A DNA stretch of 64,000 nucleotides from AC-32 sp963716865 (GCA_963716865.1 CAVQUF010000004.1:62001-126000); one strand, 5' to 3'; counted from the stretch's first letter, positions 52,015-61,370 are shown. The notes: generated by a model from the sequence alone, not told the origin. Numbers and translations are program-made.

Positions 52015-53946
52015 TCAGAGACTCTGCGGATCGACGTCCACGACCGCCGTCAGCCCGGCACGCCGCATCGCCGGCGCCGCGGCGGCCAGGAGCTGCGCGG
52101 CCCTCGCCGCCAGCCGGCGCGGCTCGCCGGTCTTCGCCGTGAGCTGAGCGCGGTAGCGACCCCGGAGCCGGAACAACGGCGCGGGGCCGAGCACGTCGGC
52201 GCCGTGGCCCTCGAGCCCCGCGCGCAGCTCTCCGAGCAGCCTCTCGGCCGCGCCCTCCGAGGGCGCCGTGGCGAGGATGCGCACCAGGTGCCGGAACGGC
52301 GGGTAGCCGAGCTCGCGACGGCGGTTCAGCTCGTCCGCGAGAAAGCGCCGCACGTCGTGCCGGGCGGCCAGCGCCAGCGGCCTGGCATCGGGCTGGAACG
52401 TCTGCACGAGCACGCGGCCGGGGGCATCGCGGCCGCTCCTGCCCGCAAGCTGGGTCACGAGCTGGAACGTCCGCTCCTCGGCACGCAGGTCGGGAAGCCC
52501 GAGGCCGGTGTCGGCGTCGACCACCGCCGCGAGCGCGACCCCGGCGAAGTGATGACCCTTCGCCACCATCTGCGTCCCGAGCAGGACGGCGCGGTCGGCC
52601 TCGCGGAAGCGCCGCAGCAGGCCCGCCAGCTCTTCCGGCCGCTTGACGGCGTCGGCGTCGAGCCGGATCAGCTCGAGCTCGGGAAGCTGTGCCGCGAGCT
52701 CGCGCTCGAGCCGTTGCGTCCCGGCCCCGATGCGGGCGAGCTCGACCGACCGGCACACCGGGCACTCCGACGGCACGGGCTCGGAGTGGCCGCAGTGGTG
52801 GCAGCGAAGCGTCCCGTCCCGGTGGAGCACGAGGGCCACGTCGCAGTCGGGACAGCGGAACGTCGCGCCGCAGGCCCGGCAGTGCAGAGCGGGTGCAATC
52901 CCTCGTCGGTTGAGGAGCAGGATCGCCTTGCCGCCGTTCTCGGCGATCCGGCCGAGCTCGGCGAGCAGCGGCGCGGAAAGCGGATAGCCGGCCTCGCGCC
53001 GGAGGTCGACGAGCCTGACCGGCGGCAGCGTGCCGCCGAGCCGCTCGCTGAGCTCGAGCCGCTCGAGCGACTCCCAGCTCTCCGGCCGCGGCGTCGCGCT
53101 CCCGTACACGGCTACGGCGCCTTCGAGGGCGGCCCGCTTGGCCGCGACGGTGCGCGCGTCGTAGCGGGGATCGGACTCCTGCTTGTACGAGGCGTCGTGC
53201 TCCTCGTCGACGCAGACGAGGCCGAGCCCGTGCATGGGCGCGAAGATCGCCGAGCGCGCGCCGACGACGATCCGGGCCTCGCCGCGCGCGATCCGCTCCC
53301 GCTCGTCCCGCCGCTCTGCCTCCGTCAGGCCCGAGTGGAGCAGCGCGACCGATTCGCCGAAGCGGGCCCGGAAGCGGCCCACGGTCTGCGGCGCGAGCGC
53401 GATCTCGGGCACGAGGACGATCGTCCCCAGCCCCCGCTCGAGCGCCGCCGCGGCGGCCTGCAGGTAGACCTCCGTCTTTCCGCTCCCGGTCGGCCCGTAG
53501 AGCAGGAAGTGTCCCCCGCCGCCGTCGAGCGCGCCGGCGATCCGCGCAAGCGCCGCCTCCTGGTCGGCGCTCAGCCGCTCCGGAGCGGCCTCGCCCTCCA
53601 GCGACTGCCGCTCCACGGGAGACTCCTGCTCCTTGCGGCGGCGCCGGCGGACCGGCGCGACCAGCTCGAGCGCGCGGGCCGGCGTCGAGCCGTAGTACTC
53701 CGCGAGCCAGAGCGCCAGATCCACGAGTGTCGGCGGCAACTCGTGCACGACGGACTCCACCGGCAGCGCCTTCACGCCGGCCGGCGGAGCGCTGACGACG
53801 TCGACCACGACACCGCGTGCCCGCGAGCGGCCGAACGGAACCGAGACGACGGCACCCTTGCCCGCGCCGTCCGGCAGCTCGTACGTGAACTCGCGCGCGC
53901 TCAACGCGCGCGCGGTCACGAGTGGAACGACCGTCCCGAACCGCAC
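52015..53946 (-). CDS. priA: Replication restart helicase PriA
   Basis: 643-residue primosome helicase. N-terminal DNA-binding domain, then helicase with Walker A YGPTGSGKTEVY, DEEH box VDEEHDASYKQ, eight-Cys zinc module (CRACGATFRCPDCD...CHHCG...CPVC) and LLGTQMVAKGHHF. The helicase motifs are intact, unlike mycobacterial PriA, which has lost them. Followed by def and fmt. Confidence 0.95.
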   Translation of the reverse strand: MRFGTVVPLVTARALSAREFTYELPDGAGKGAVVSVPFGRSRARGVVVDVVSAPPAGVKALPVESVVHELPPTLVDLALWLAEYYGSTPARALELVAPVRRRRRKEQESPVERQSLEGEAAPERLSADQEAALARIAGALDGGGGHFLLYGPTGSGKTEVYLQAAAAALERGLGTIVLVPEIALAPQTVGRFRARFGESVALLHSGLTEAERRDERERIARGEARIVVGARSAIFAPMHGLGLVCVDEEHDASYKQESDPRYDARTVAAKRAALEGAVAVYGSATPRPESWESLERLELSERLGGTLPPVRLVDLRREAGYPLSAPLLAELGRIAENGGKAILLLNRRGIAPALHCRACGATFRCPDCDVALVLHRDGTLRCHHCGHSEPVPSECPVCRSVELARIGAGTQRLERELAAQLPELELIRLDADAVKRPEELAGLLRRFREADRAVLLGTQMVAKGHHFAGVALAAVVDADTGLGLPDLRAEERTFQLVTQLAGRSGRDAPGRVLVQTFQPDARPLALAARHDVRRFLADELNRRRELGYPPFRHLVRILATAPSEGAAERLLGELRAGLEGHGADVLGPAPLFRLRGRYRAQLTAKTGEPRRLAARAAQLLAAAAPAMRRAGLTAVVDVDPQSL

Positions 53947-53956
53947 ACCGGTGAGG

Positions 53957-54787
53957 CTAGACGCCGGCCGCGACGAGAATGAAATCGGTGGCGAAGCCGA
54001 GGGTCAGGCCGAGCAGGACCCCCCAGGCCGTCACGGGCTTCGAGCTGAACAGCCGGCAGACGTTCAAGAGCTCCATCACGACGTAGAGGATCGAGCCCGC
54101 GGCGAGCGTCAGGAAGAGCACCGAGACCGCGGTGGACGTCCAGGCCTGGCCGACGAGAGTGCCCAGGAACGTCGGTCCGCCCCCGATCAGTCCCAGCAGC
54201 GCGAGGAAGCGCCAGCTCGGCCGCTCGGGCTCACCCGAGAGCGGCGCGACGATCCCGAAGCCCTCGGTCGCGTTGTGCAGCCCGAACCCGATCACGAGGA
54301 CGTACGCAAGCCCGATCGCCCCCTGGGCGGCCGACTGGCCGATGGCGAGCCCTTCGGAGAAGTTGTGCAGCCCGATCCCGGTGGCGATGAACACCGCTAG
54401 CCAGCTCGCGGGCGACATGCCGGTGAAGTGCGACGCCTCGAATTCGCCGGCGGCGGCCGCGCCCGGGCCGACGAAGCTCTTGCGCCGCCGCGCCTTCATC
54501 CACGCGTCGTAGTAGACGAGGCTCATCAGCCCGATTGCAAACCCGGCGAATGCCAGCGCGCAGAGCCAGGAGACGCGCCCCCACTGCGAGGCGTCGAGCG
54601 CCTTCTCGATCGGCTCGACCGCCTCCTTGAGCACGTCCCAGAACAGGAAGAGCAGGATGCCCGTCGCGGTCGCGGCCAGAAACGTCTTGAAACCCTGCCC
54701 GACGTTCTGCACGCGGCCCATCGGCAGGCCGATGAAGATCGTCAGGCCGGCGAGCGCGCCGAGCAGAAGAATGTGCGTCGTCGACAC
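53957..54787 (-). CDS. ZIP-family divalent metal transporter
   Basis: 276-residue membrane protein with about eight hydrophobic segments. Metal-path motifs in helices IV and V are GIGLHNFSEGLAIG and FGLHNATEGFG (His, Asn and Glu ligands). Could import or balance Zn, Mn or Fe. GTG 54787 lies inside a DtxR-like box, and the divergent dtxR gene probably controls it. Confidence 0.88.
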   Translation of the reverse strand: MSTTHILLLGALAGLTIFIGLPMGRVQNVGQGFKTFLAATATGILLFLFWDVLKEAVEPIEKALDASQWGRVSWLCALAFAGFAIGLMSLVYYDAWMKARRRKSFVGPGAAAAGEFEASHFTGMSPASWLAVFIATGIGLHNFSEGLAIGQSAAQGAIGLAYVLVIGFGLHNATEGFGIVAPLSGEPERPSWRFLALLGLIGGGPTFLGTLVGQAWTSTAVSVLFLTLAAGSILYVVMELLNVCRLFSSKPVTAWGVLLGLTLGFATDFILVAAGV

Positions 54788-54804
54788 TTGTAAGGCTTAC
54801 CTTA
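54786..54804. promoter_or_regulatory. DtxR/IdeR-like operator at the ZIP start codon
   Basis: ACTTGTAAGGCTTACCTTA contains the inverted repeat GTAAGG-CTTA-CCTTAC and matches the actinobacterial IdeR/DtxR box (TTAGGTTAGGCTAACCTAA) at 12 of 19 positions, nearly all in the core. It overlaps the GTG of the ZIP gene. A further TAAGGCC half-site lies near 54820. Confidence 0.7.
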
Positions 54805-54844
54805 CGGAAGCCGAGGCCGGTAAGGCCCGAATAGAGTTGCGGCG

Positions 54845-55531
54845 ATGGCGCAGGGCCACTCCGTCGACGAGTACCTCGAGACGATCTACTTCCTCGCCTT
54901 CCCGATCGGCGAGTACAAGCCGCAGACGCAGGGGTCGCCGACGCTCGCCTCCCGCGTGGCCGAGATGCTCGGCGTCTCGCGTGCGTCCGCGGGCGAGATG
55001 CTGAAGCGGCTCGAGGCCGAGGGCCTCGTCGAGCGCGGCGAGCACAAGGAGGCGATCCTCACCGCCTCGGGCCGCAAGCGCGCCGAGCAGGTCGTCCGCA
55101 AGCACCGGATCGTGGAGCGGCTGCTGACGGACTTCATGGGCTACACGCCGGCGGAGTCGCACGTCCACGCCGACGAGATCGGCGAGAGCTTCAGCGACGA
55201 CATGATCGACCGCATCAGCGAGCGGCTCGGGCACCCCGACCGCTGCCCGCACGGCTGGCCGGTCGACACTGACTTCGAGCAGGCGGAGAACCGCGAGCTG
55301 GCGCCCCTCTCGGATCTCGCCCCCGGCACGAGCGCCGAGATCGTCCGCCTCGCCGAGCACGACGGCGACCTCCTGCACTGGTTCTACGACCAGGGCTTCG
55401 TGCCGGGGAGCGAGATCGAGGTGCGCGAGGCGCAGCCGGCGGCCGAGCAGCTGACCGTGCGGCTGAACGGGGGCGAGAAGACGATCGCCGAGAAGGCCGC
55501 CGCGGGGCTCTTCGTTCGTCCCGCGGCTTGA
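54845..55531 (+). CDS. DtxR/MntR-family metal-dependent repressor
   Basis: 228-residue regulator: N-terminal winged helix (SPTLASRVAEMLGVSRASAGEMLKRLEAEGLVERG), metal-binding dimer domain (KHRIVERLLTDFMGYTPAESHVHADEIGES) and C-terminal SH3/FeoA-like domain. By hand alignment, the Cys, Glu and His of DtxR's primary site (102, 105, 106) appear as Asp, Gly and Glu, so metal preference may differ. Divergent from the ZIP gene, with the operator between them. ATG 54845. Confidence 0.88.
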   Translation: MAQGHSVDEYLETIYFLAFPIGEYKPQTQGSPTLASRVAEMLGVSRASAGEMLKRLEAEGLVERGEHKEAILTASGRKRAEQVVRKHRIVERLLTDFMGYTPAESHVHADEIGESFSDDMIDRISERLGHPDRCPHGWPVDTDFEQAENRELAPLSDLAPGTSAEIVRLAEHDGDLLHWFYDQGFVPGSEIEVREAQPAAEQLTVRLNGGEKTIAEKAAAGLFVRPAA

Positions 55532-56127
55532 AGCGCGCCGCGCTGACCTTCGACGACGGCCCCTCCGAGTGGACGCCGCTCGTGCTCGAGCTCCTGCGCG
55601 AGCACGGCGCGCGCGCGACGTTCTTCGTCATCGGCCAGCGCGTCCGTGAACGGCCGGACGACGTGAGACAGATCGCCGCGGAGGGCCACGAGCTCGGGAG
55701 CCACACGCTCACGCACCCGCGCCTGACGGAGGTCGGCGACGACGAGGCCCGGGCGGAGATCTCGGGCGGAGTGGACGCGGCGCAGGAGGTGCTCGGCGAG
55801 CGGCTCCCGCTCTTCCGGGCGCCCGGCTTTCACGCCGACGAGCGCGTGCTCGCGATCGTCTCCGAGCTCGAGCTCGAAGCGGTCTTCGCGAACGTCGACC
55901 CCGAGGACTGGCGGCCTGGCGTCGACTCGCACACGATCTTCCGGCTCGTGCTCGACGGGCTCCGGCCAGGCGGGATCGTCGATCTCCACGACGGCTACCC
56001 GCCGCCGCCGACGAGCGCCAGGGACGACTGCACGCCCACCGTCGAGGCGCTGGAGCACCTGCTCCCGTGCCTCCGCGCGGAGGGCTACGAGCTCGTCACG
56101 GTCTCTGAGCTGCGCGGCCGGGGCTAG
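55528..56127 (+). CDS. Polysaccharide deacetylase (NodB-like)
   Basis: 199-residue carbohydrate esterase family 4 domain. LTFDDGPSEW (catalytic Asp and metal Asp), SHTLTHPRL (metal His pair), RAPGFH and VDLHDG follow in order. No signal peptide, so it may be cytoplasmic or act on a precursor. TTG 55528 overlaps the dtxR stop; its end overlaps metK by 4 nt on the opposite strand. Confidence 0.88.
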   Translation: MKRAALTFDDGPSEWTPLVLELLREHGARATFFVIGQRVRERPDDVRQIAAEGHELGSHTLTHPRLTEVGDDEARAEISGGVDAAQEVLGERLPLFRAPGFHADERVLAIVSELELEAVFANVDPEDWRPGVDSHTIFRLVLDGLRPGGIVDLHDGYPPPPTSARDDCTPTVEALEHLLPCLRAEGYELVTVSELRGRG

Positions 56128-57371
56128 ACGGCCGCGCCGGCCTCGATGCCGGCGGCCTTGCGGAGCGCGTCGGCCCTGTCCGTGCGCTCCCAGGTGAAGT
56201 CGTGGTCGTCCCGGCCGAAGTGGCCGTACGCCGCTGTTTTCGAGTAGATCGGCCGGAGCAGGTCGAGGTCGCGGAGGATCGCCGCTGGGCGCAGGTCGAA
56301 CTGCTCTGCGATCAGCTCCTCGATCCGCGAGACGTCGATGTGCTCGGTCCCGAACGTCCGCACCGAGATCGAGACCGGCTGGGCGACCCCGATCGCGTAC
56401 GCGACGTTCACCTCACAGCGGTCGGCGAGCTCGGCCGCAACCACGTTCTTCGCCACGTAGCGCGCGGCGTAGGCCGCCGAGCGGTCGACCTTGGTCGGGT
56501 CCTTCCCGGAGAAGGCGCCGCCCCCGTGGCGGGCGGCCCCGCCGTAGGTGTCGACGATGATCTTGCGCCCCGTCAGGCCGGTGTCGCCCATCGGCCCGCC
56601 GATCACGAACTTGCCGGTCGGGTTGACGTAGACGAAGTCGCGCTCCTGGAAGCGCTTCTCGTCGTAGAGGTCGGGCGGGAGGATCGGGTGCAGCACGCGC
56701 TCGATCAGGTCGGGCTTGATCAGCGACTCGGCGTCGCACCCGTCTGCGTGCTGGGTGGAGACGAGGATCCGCTCGATCTCGACCGGCGTCTGGCGCCCGG
56801 CCTCGTTCACCTCGTAGCGCACGGTGACCTGCGCCTTGCCGTCCGGGCGCAGGTAGGGGAGCTCGCCCACCTTGCGCACCTCGGCGAGGCGCTTGCAGAT
56901 CCGGTGCGCCAGCATGATCGGGAGCGGCATCAGCTCCGGCGTCTCGCTGCTCGCGTAGCCGAACATCATCCCCTGGTCGCCCGCGCCGACTCTGTCGAGT
57001 GGGTCGTCGCCGGACGGGTTGTGCTGGACCTCGTACGACGACTCCACGCCAAGCGCGATGTCCGGCGACTGCTCGTCGATCGCGACCACCACACCGCACG
57101 TGTGTGCGTCGAAGCCCCACTCCGAGTGCGTGTAGCCGATCTCCGCGATCCTGGCGCGCACCAGAGACGGGATGTCGACATAGGTCTCGGTCGTGATCTC
57201 GCCGGCGACCACCACGAGGCCGGTCGTGATCAGGGTCTCGCAGGCGACGCGGCCGTTCGGATCGTCCGTGAGCACGGCATCGAGCACCGTGTCGGAGATC
57301 TGATCGGCAACCTTGTCGGGGTGACCCTCGGTGACCGACTCGGACGTGAAGAGGAACTCGCGAACCGCCAT
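56124..57371 (-). CDS. metK: S-adenosylmethionine synthetase
   Basis: 415-residue enzyme making SAM from Met and ATP. FTSESVTEGHPDKVADQISD, GAGDQGMMFGYA, GGAARHGGGAFSGKDPTKVDRSAAY are the classic motifs. Last of the tyrA-to-metK minus-strand run. Confidence 0.97.
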   Translation of the reverse strand: MAVREFLFTSESVTEGHPDKVADQISDTVLDAVLTDDPNGRVACETLITTGLVVVAGEITTETYVDIPSLVRARIAEIGYTHSEWGFDAHTCGVVVAIDEQSPDIALGVESSYEVQHNPSGDDPLDRVGAGDQGMMFGYASSETPELMPLPIMLAHRICKRLAEVRKVGELPYLRPDGKAQVTVRYEVNEAGRQTPVEIERILVSTQHADGCDAESLIKPDLIERVLHPILPPDLYDEKRFQERDFVYVNPTGKFVIGGPMGDTGLTGRKIIVDTYGGAARHGGGAFSGKDPTKVDRSAAYAARYVAKNVVAAELADRCEVNVAYAIGVAQPVSISVRTFGTEHIDVSRIEELIAEQFDLRPAAILRDLDLLRPIYSKTAAYGHFGRDDHDFTWERTDRADALRKAAGIEAGAAV

Positions 57372-57384
57372 TCGGCGATTCAGG

Positions 57385-58836
57385 CTACTTGATCTCGAGA
57401 AAGAGGTTGAAGGTGCGCGTGTCCCCGGAGCCCTCGTTCCAGGCGAGGAACGAGCGCAGGGGCTTCAGGTTCTCCGTCACCACCGGCGGGGGCTGCGAGC
57501 CCGAGAGTTGAGCGAGGCTCAGGAGCATCGGGATCGCGTTCTTGAGGTCGATGTAGACCATGCCGCCGTTCGAGTCCGGCATTCCGGCCGCGTCCCGGGC
57601 CTCCTTGAAGTCGGCGCTGTCGGAGAGCTTCCCGCTGCTCGAGCCGTACTGCGACACCCCGCTCGCGGCGTTGGTGATCACGATCTTGCCGTTCTTCGAT
57701 CCGAAGTGGATCGCGACGCCGTCGATCGTGATCGTCTTTTCGCCGCCGCTCCCGCTGACCTGTCCTCCGGAGAGCGCCGCGATCCTGGTCGCGAGCTTGT
57801 CGAGGGTGTCGAGGCCTGCTGAGGTGTCCGAGGGGTCGAGGACGAGGGTGATCTCGGGGATCCCGATGCCGGGGCGGACGTAGAGGGCGGTCTCGTTCTC
57901 GAACAGCCCCAGCAGCTGGTCGATCGGCATCCCGAGCGCCATCGTCAGCGGCGCGGCCGCGTTGCCGAGCGACGACGCGAGCCCCTTGCCGCCCTGCAAG
58001 GTCAGGAACGCGAGCGCGTCCCCCGGCGCCTCCCCGAGCGCGGTCGAGATGTAGTCGCCGCCGCCGAGCAGCGCGTCCGAGCCCGCTCCCTTGACGACGC
58101 CCTTCACCCGGACCCCGTCGTCCTCCGCGGTGAGCGAGGCGGAGATCCAGTCGAGCTTGTCGAGCCCGGCCGTCGCGCTTCCGTACGGGGTGCCGCTCTG
58201 CCCGACGGCCTGCTTGATCAGGCTTCCGACCTTCTGGCCGTTGGCGTAGGCCTTAACGAGGGCGTCGTCGGGGAGCTTGCCGAGCGCATCCTTGTATGTG
58301 GGGTCGTCGGCCAGTGTCTCGCCGTCGCCAGCGAGCACTCGGTCGATCGCCTTCTGGCTGTCGCTGACCACGTACCAGCCGTCGGCGACCTCGCGGTAGA
58401 CGGTGGGATCGCTCGACGGGTCGGTCGCGTCGAGCTTCGCGATGAGAGCCTTGAACTTGGTCGGGTCGGGCGGCTGCGTGAGTCCAGCCGCAGCGACGTC
58501 ATCCGGCGTGGCGCCCTTGACGACGGCCAGGTCGACCTCCGGGCCGAGCGCAGGCTTGACGTCTTGCTCGTAGTCGATCTTCTCTTTGGCGAGCGCGCTT
58601 TCGATCTTGGTGAGGGCGAGGTCGCGGCCCGGGAACTTCTTCGCGAGCGCATCGAGCTGCTGCCACTGGCTCGAGCCCTGGTCGGTGTTTGCCGAGACGT
58701 AGGCGATCGCACCGGCGCTGACGAGCGTGGCGCCGGACTCCGACGAGCCTCCCGGCCCCCCACCGCAACCGGCGGCGAGGAGCGCGAGGGTGGCGAGAAC
58801 GCCGAGCGCGAGTCTCTTGGGCGTGTAAACCGTCAT
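57385..58836 (-). CDS. DUF3352-type lipoprotein
   Basis: 483-residue exported protein. Lipoprotein signal LALGVLATLALLAAGCGG with Cys at about 24, then a Gly/Ser linker and repeated alpha/beta domains (VSANTDQGSSQWQQLDALAKKFPG...; DKLDWISASL) typical of DUF3352. Function unknown; surface or envelope location expected. ATG 58836 overlaps the gpsA stop. Confidence 0.82.
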   Translation of the reverse strand: MTVYTPKRLALGVLATLALLAAGCGGGPGGSSESGATLVSAGAIAYVSANTDQGSSQWQQLDALAKKFPGRDLALTKIESALAKEKIDYEQDVKPALGPEVDLAVVKGATPDDVAAAGLTQPPDPTKFKALIAKLDATDPSSDPTVYREVADGWYVVSDSQKAIDRVLAGDGETLADDPTYKDALGKLPDDALVKAYANGQKVGSLIKQAVGQSGTPYGSATAGLDKLDWISASLTAEDDGVRVKGVVKGAGSDALLGGGDYISTALGEAPGDALAFLTLQGGKGLASSLGNAAAPLTMALGMPIDQLLGLFENETALYVRPGIGIPEITLVLDPSDTSAGLDTLDKLATRIAALSGGQVSGSGGEKTITIDGVAIHFGSKNGKIVITNAASGVSQYGSSSGKLSDSADFKEARDAAGMPDSNGGMVYIDLKNAIPMLLSLAQLSGSQPPPVVTENLKPLRSFLAWNEGSGDTRTFNLFLEIK

Positions 58837-59786
58837 TCCCTCGTCGGTTGTCGGCCCATCAGCCCTGCAGCTAAAGCGCTCAGATCATTCCCGTCAAGCA
58901 CCTGGCAGACGCCTTCGGTGATCGGGAGCTCGATTCCGAGGCGGTGCGAGAGATCGCGCAGGACCGGAGCCGTCGTCAGGCCTTCGACGGTGCCGATCTC
59001 CGCGGCCGCCTCCTCGGGCGTCGAGCCCCGCGCAATCAATTCGCCCGCGCGCCGGTTTCGGCCGTGACGGCTCCAGCAGGTGACGATCAGGTCGCCCATG
59101 CCTGCTAGCCCGGCGAAGGTCTCCGGGCGGGCTCCACACGCCTCCCCGAGGCGAGCCATCTCTGCCAGCCCGCGCGCGATCAGCGCCGCCTTCGCGTTGT
59201 CCCCGAGCTCGAGCCCGTCGACGCCTCCCGCGGCGAGCGCGACCACGTTCTTCGCCGCCGCGCAGAGCTCGACGCCGATCAGGTCATCGCTGGTGTAGAC
59301 CCGGAAGGCGAGCGAGCCGATCGCCGCCTGGAGCTCGAGCGCGAGCGGCTCGTCCTCGCTTGCGATCACGGCGGCCGCGGGCAGGCCGTCCGCGATCTCC
59401 TCCGCGAAGGTGGGGCCGGAGAGGACGGCGACCGGCCGCCCCTCAACGAGCTCCGACAGGCGCCCGCCGGTTTCGGGATCGAGCCCCTTCGTCAGGCTCA
59501 GCACGGGCGCGTCGCCGGGCAGCGCCGCCACGACCTCGTGGAACGCGTGGCTTGGGACCGCGACGGCGCACAGTTCGGCCGCGCCGAGCGCCGGGTCGTC
59601 GACCGTCGTGGCGGAGACCGCGGAGAGATCGGCATTCGGGAGGTAGGCGGCGTTGCGTCCCGTCGCCTCGATCGTGCGCGCCTGTTCCGGGTCGCGGCAC
59701 GCGAGCGTCACCTCGTGCCCGCGCGCGGCGAGGACGCACGAGAACCCCGTCCCCCAGGCGCCCGCGCCGATGACCGCCGCCCTCAC
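58833..59786 (-). CDS. gpsA: Glycerol-3-phosphate dehydrogenase [NAD(P)+]
   Basis: 317-residue enzyme making sn-glycerol 3-phosphate for phospholipids. VIGAGAWGTGFSCVLAARGHEV (dinucleotide site), SGPTFAEEIADGLPAA, CAAAKNVVALAAGGVDGLELGDNAKAALI with the catalytic Lys. Follows der after repeat A copy 4. Confidence 0.96.
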   Translation of the reverse strand: MRAAVIGAGAWGTGFSCVLAARGHEVTLACRDPEQARTIEATGRNAAYLPNADLSAVSATTVDDPALGAAELCAVAVPSHAFHEVVAALPGDAPVLSLTKGLDPETGGRLSELVEGRPVAVLSGPTFAEEIADGLPAAAVIASEDEPLALELQAAIGSLAFRVYTSDDLIGVELCAAAKNVVALAAGGVDGLELGDNAKAALIARGLAEMARLGEACGARPETFAGLAGMGDLIVTCWSRHGRNRRAGELIARGSTPEEAAAEIGTVEGLTTAPVLRDLSHRLGIELPITEGVCQVLDGNDLSALAAGLMGRQPTRE

Positions 59787-59810
59787 GTGCCGAGCTTCTC
59801 GCGGAGAGCG

Positions 59811-59885
59811 GGTCGACCGGTCGTTTCAGACGGCTGCGCGGGCAGAGCCCGCACAGCCTGAAGGAGACGACTCAAGCGTCGTCTC
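59811..59885. repeat. Palindromic repeat family A, copy 4
   Basis: GGTCGACCGGTCGTTTCAGA, hairpin GGCTGcGCGGGC-AGA-GCCCGCaCAGCC, then hairpin GAGACGAC...GTCGTCTC (59864-59885) that overlaps the der stop codon by two bases. Lies between gpsA and der. Confidence 0.78.
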
Positions 59886-61254
59886 ACGAACGCCTCACGA
59901 AGTCGATCGAGACGGGGACTCCTTCGAGCTCGAAGCGCTCGCGCAGCTGGTTCTCGACCCAGTACCCGTAGTCGCGCGTGATCAGGCCCGGGTCGTTGAC
60001 GAAGAACCGGAAGCGCGGCGGCCGCGACCGGGTCTGCGTCCCGTAGAGCAGGTTCAAGCGGCGGCCCCTGCGCGACGGCGGCTCGCGCGCCTCCCGCAGC
60101 TCGGCGATGAAGCGGTTCAGCACCGGGGTCGGGATCCGGGCGGCGTGCTTCTCGAACAGCGTCTCCACCCGGTCGAGCAGGCGGCCGATCCCGCGGCCGG
60201 TCTTCGCGGAGACGGTGACGAGCGCGGGCCGCTGGCGCAGGCGGGCCTCGAGCCGCGGGCGCACGTCCTCGATCTTCGTCTCGGAGATGTCCCACTTCGA
60301 GAGCACGACGATCGTCGAGCACTGCGCCCTGCGGGCGACGTCGGCCACGGCGAGATCCTGATCGACCACGCCCTCGCTCGCATCCACGAGCACGAGCGCG
60401 ACGTCCGCCTGCTCGGCGGCCGCGAGCGCGCGCAGCTCCGAGTAGTACTCGATCCCCTGGCGCTGGCGGCGCTTGCGCCGCAACCCGGCGGTGTCGACGA
60501 GAACGAAAGTCGTATCGCCGCGGTGAAGGACGGTGTCGATCGCATCGCGGGTCGTGCCCGGTTGCTCGGAGACGATCACGCGCTCCTCGCCGAGGAGCGC
60601 GTTCAGGAGGCTCGACTTGCCGACGTTCGGGCGGCCGAGGATCGCGACCCGGATGGCCTCCTCGCCCACGCTTTGCGTCGCGGCATCCTGTCCACGGACT
60701 TGCCCGAGAACGTCGAGTATCTGGTCGAGCAGGTCACCGGTCCCGTAGCCGTGCACCGCCGAGACCGGGATGGGATCGCCGAGGCCGAGGCGGTAGAACT
60801 CGAGCGCCAGCGTGTCCTGCGCTGGGTCGTCGATCTTGTTCGCGAGCACGAGCACGGGCTTGTGCGAGCTGCGCAGGATCGCCGCGAGCTCCTCGTCGCC
60901 CGGCATCACGCCCGCCCGCGCGTCGGTGACGAGCAGGACGAGGTCCGCCTCGGCGATCGCGGCCCGCGCCTGGTCGGCGACCGAGCGCGTGAGGGCCGAG
61001 CTGTCGGCGATGTCCACGCCGCCCGTGTCGATCAGCAGGAAGCGCCGGCCGTTCCACTCGCACACGAGCTCCTTGCGGTCCCGGGTGACGCCGGGCGTCT
61101 CGTGCACGACCGCGGCGCGCGTGTCCGTCAGCCGGTTGACGAGGGTCGACTTGCCCACGTTCGGGAAGCCGACGATCGCGACCGTCCCTAGCACGGGGGA
61201 ACCCAGGGTTCCCCCGTGAGCCCCCTCCTTCTTCTCTGTCTCTGACGAGTTCAT
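59884..61254 (-). CDS. der: Ribosome-assembly GTPase Der (EngA)
   Basis: 456-residue double-GTPase for 50S assembly. Domain 1: GFPNVGKSTLVNRL, DTGGVDI, NKID. Domain 2: GRPNVGKSSLLNALL, DTAGLRRKRR, SKWD; KH-like C-terminal domain with LNLLYGTQTRSRPPRFRFFVN. ATG 61254 has a good AGGAG site 7 nt upstream, but both that site and the first ~20 codons lie in repeat B copy 2; GTG 61194 (VLGTVAIVGFPN) is an alternative that would exclude the repeat. Confidence 0.95.
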   Translation of the reverse strand: MNSSETEKKEGAHGGTLGSPVLGTVAIVGFPNVGKSTLVNRLTDTRAAVVHETPGVTRDRKELVCEWNGRRFLLIDTGGVDIADSSALTRSVADQARAAIAEADLVLLVTDARAGVMPGDEELAAILRSSHKPVLVLANKIDDPAQDTLALEFYRLGLGDPIPVSAVHGYGTGDLLDQILDVLGQVRGQDAATQSVGEEAIRVAILGRPNVGKSSLLNALLGEERVIVSEQPGTTRDAIDTVLHRGDTTFVLVDTAGLRRKRRQRQGIEYYSELRALAAAEQADVALVLVDASEGVVDQDLAVADVARRAQCSTIVVLSKWDISETKIEDVRPRLEARLRQRPALVTVSAKTGRGIGRLLDRVETLFEKHAARIPTPVLNRFIAELREAREPPSRRGRRLNLLYGTQTRSRPPRFRFFVNDPGLITRDYGYWVENQLRERFELEGVPVSIDFVRRS

Positions 61255-61291
61255 CGTGAGGCTCCTGCCGGGCAAAGCCCGGCTCCGCCGG
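61192..61291. repeat. Palindromic repeat family B, copy 2
   Basis: Perfect inverted repeat CACGGGGGAACCC-A-GGGTTCCCCCGTG (61192-61218), then GAGCCCCCTCCTTC, and hairpin GCCGGGC-AAA-GCCCGGC (61267-61283). Same order of modules as copy 1 at 27276. Overlaps the 5' end of der. Confidence 0.7.
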
Positions 61292-61370
61292 CTAGTGGAT
61301 GCAAACCTTGACCGTAAAATCGATGCTACTGGGGGCCTTGTCTTCCGTCGACGCCTCCGGAGATCGCCCT

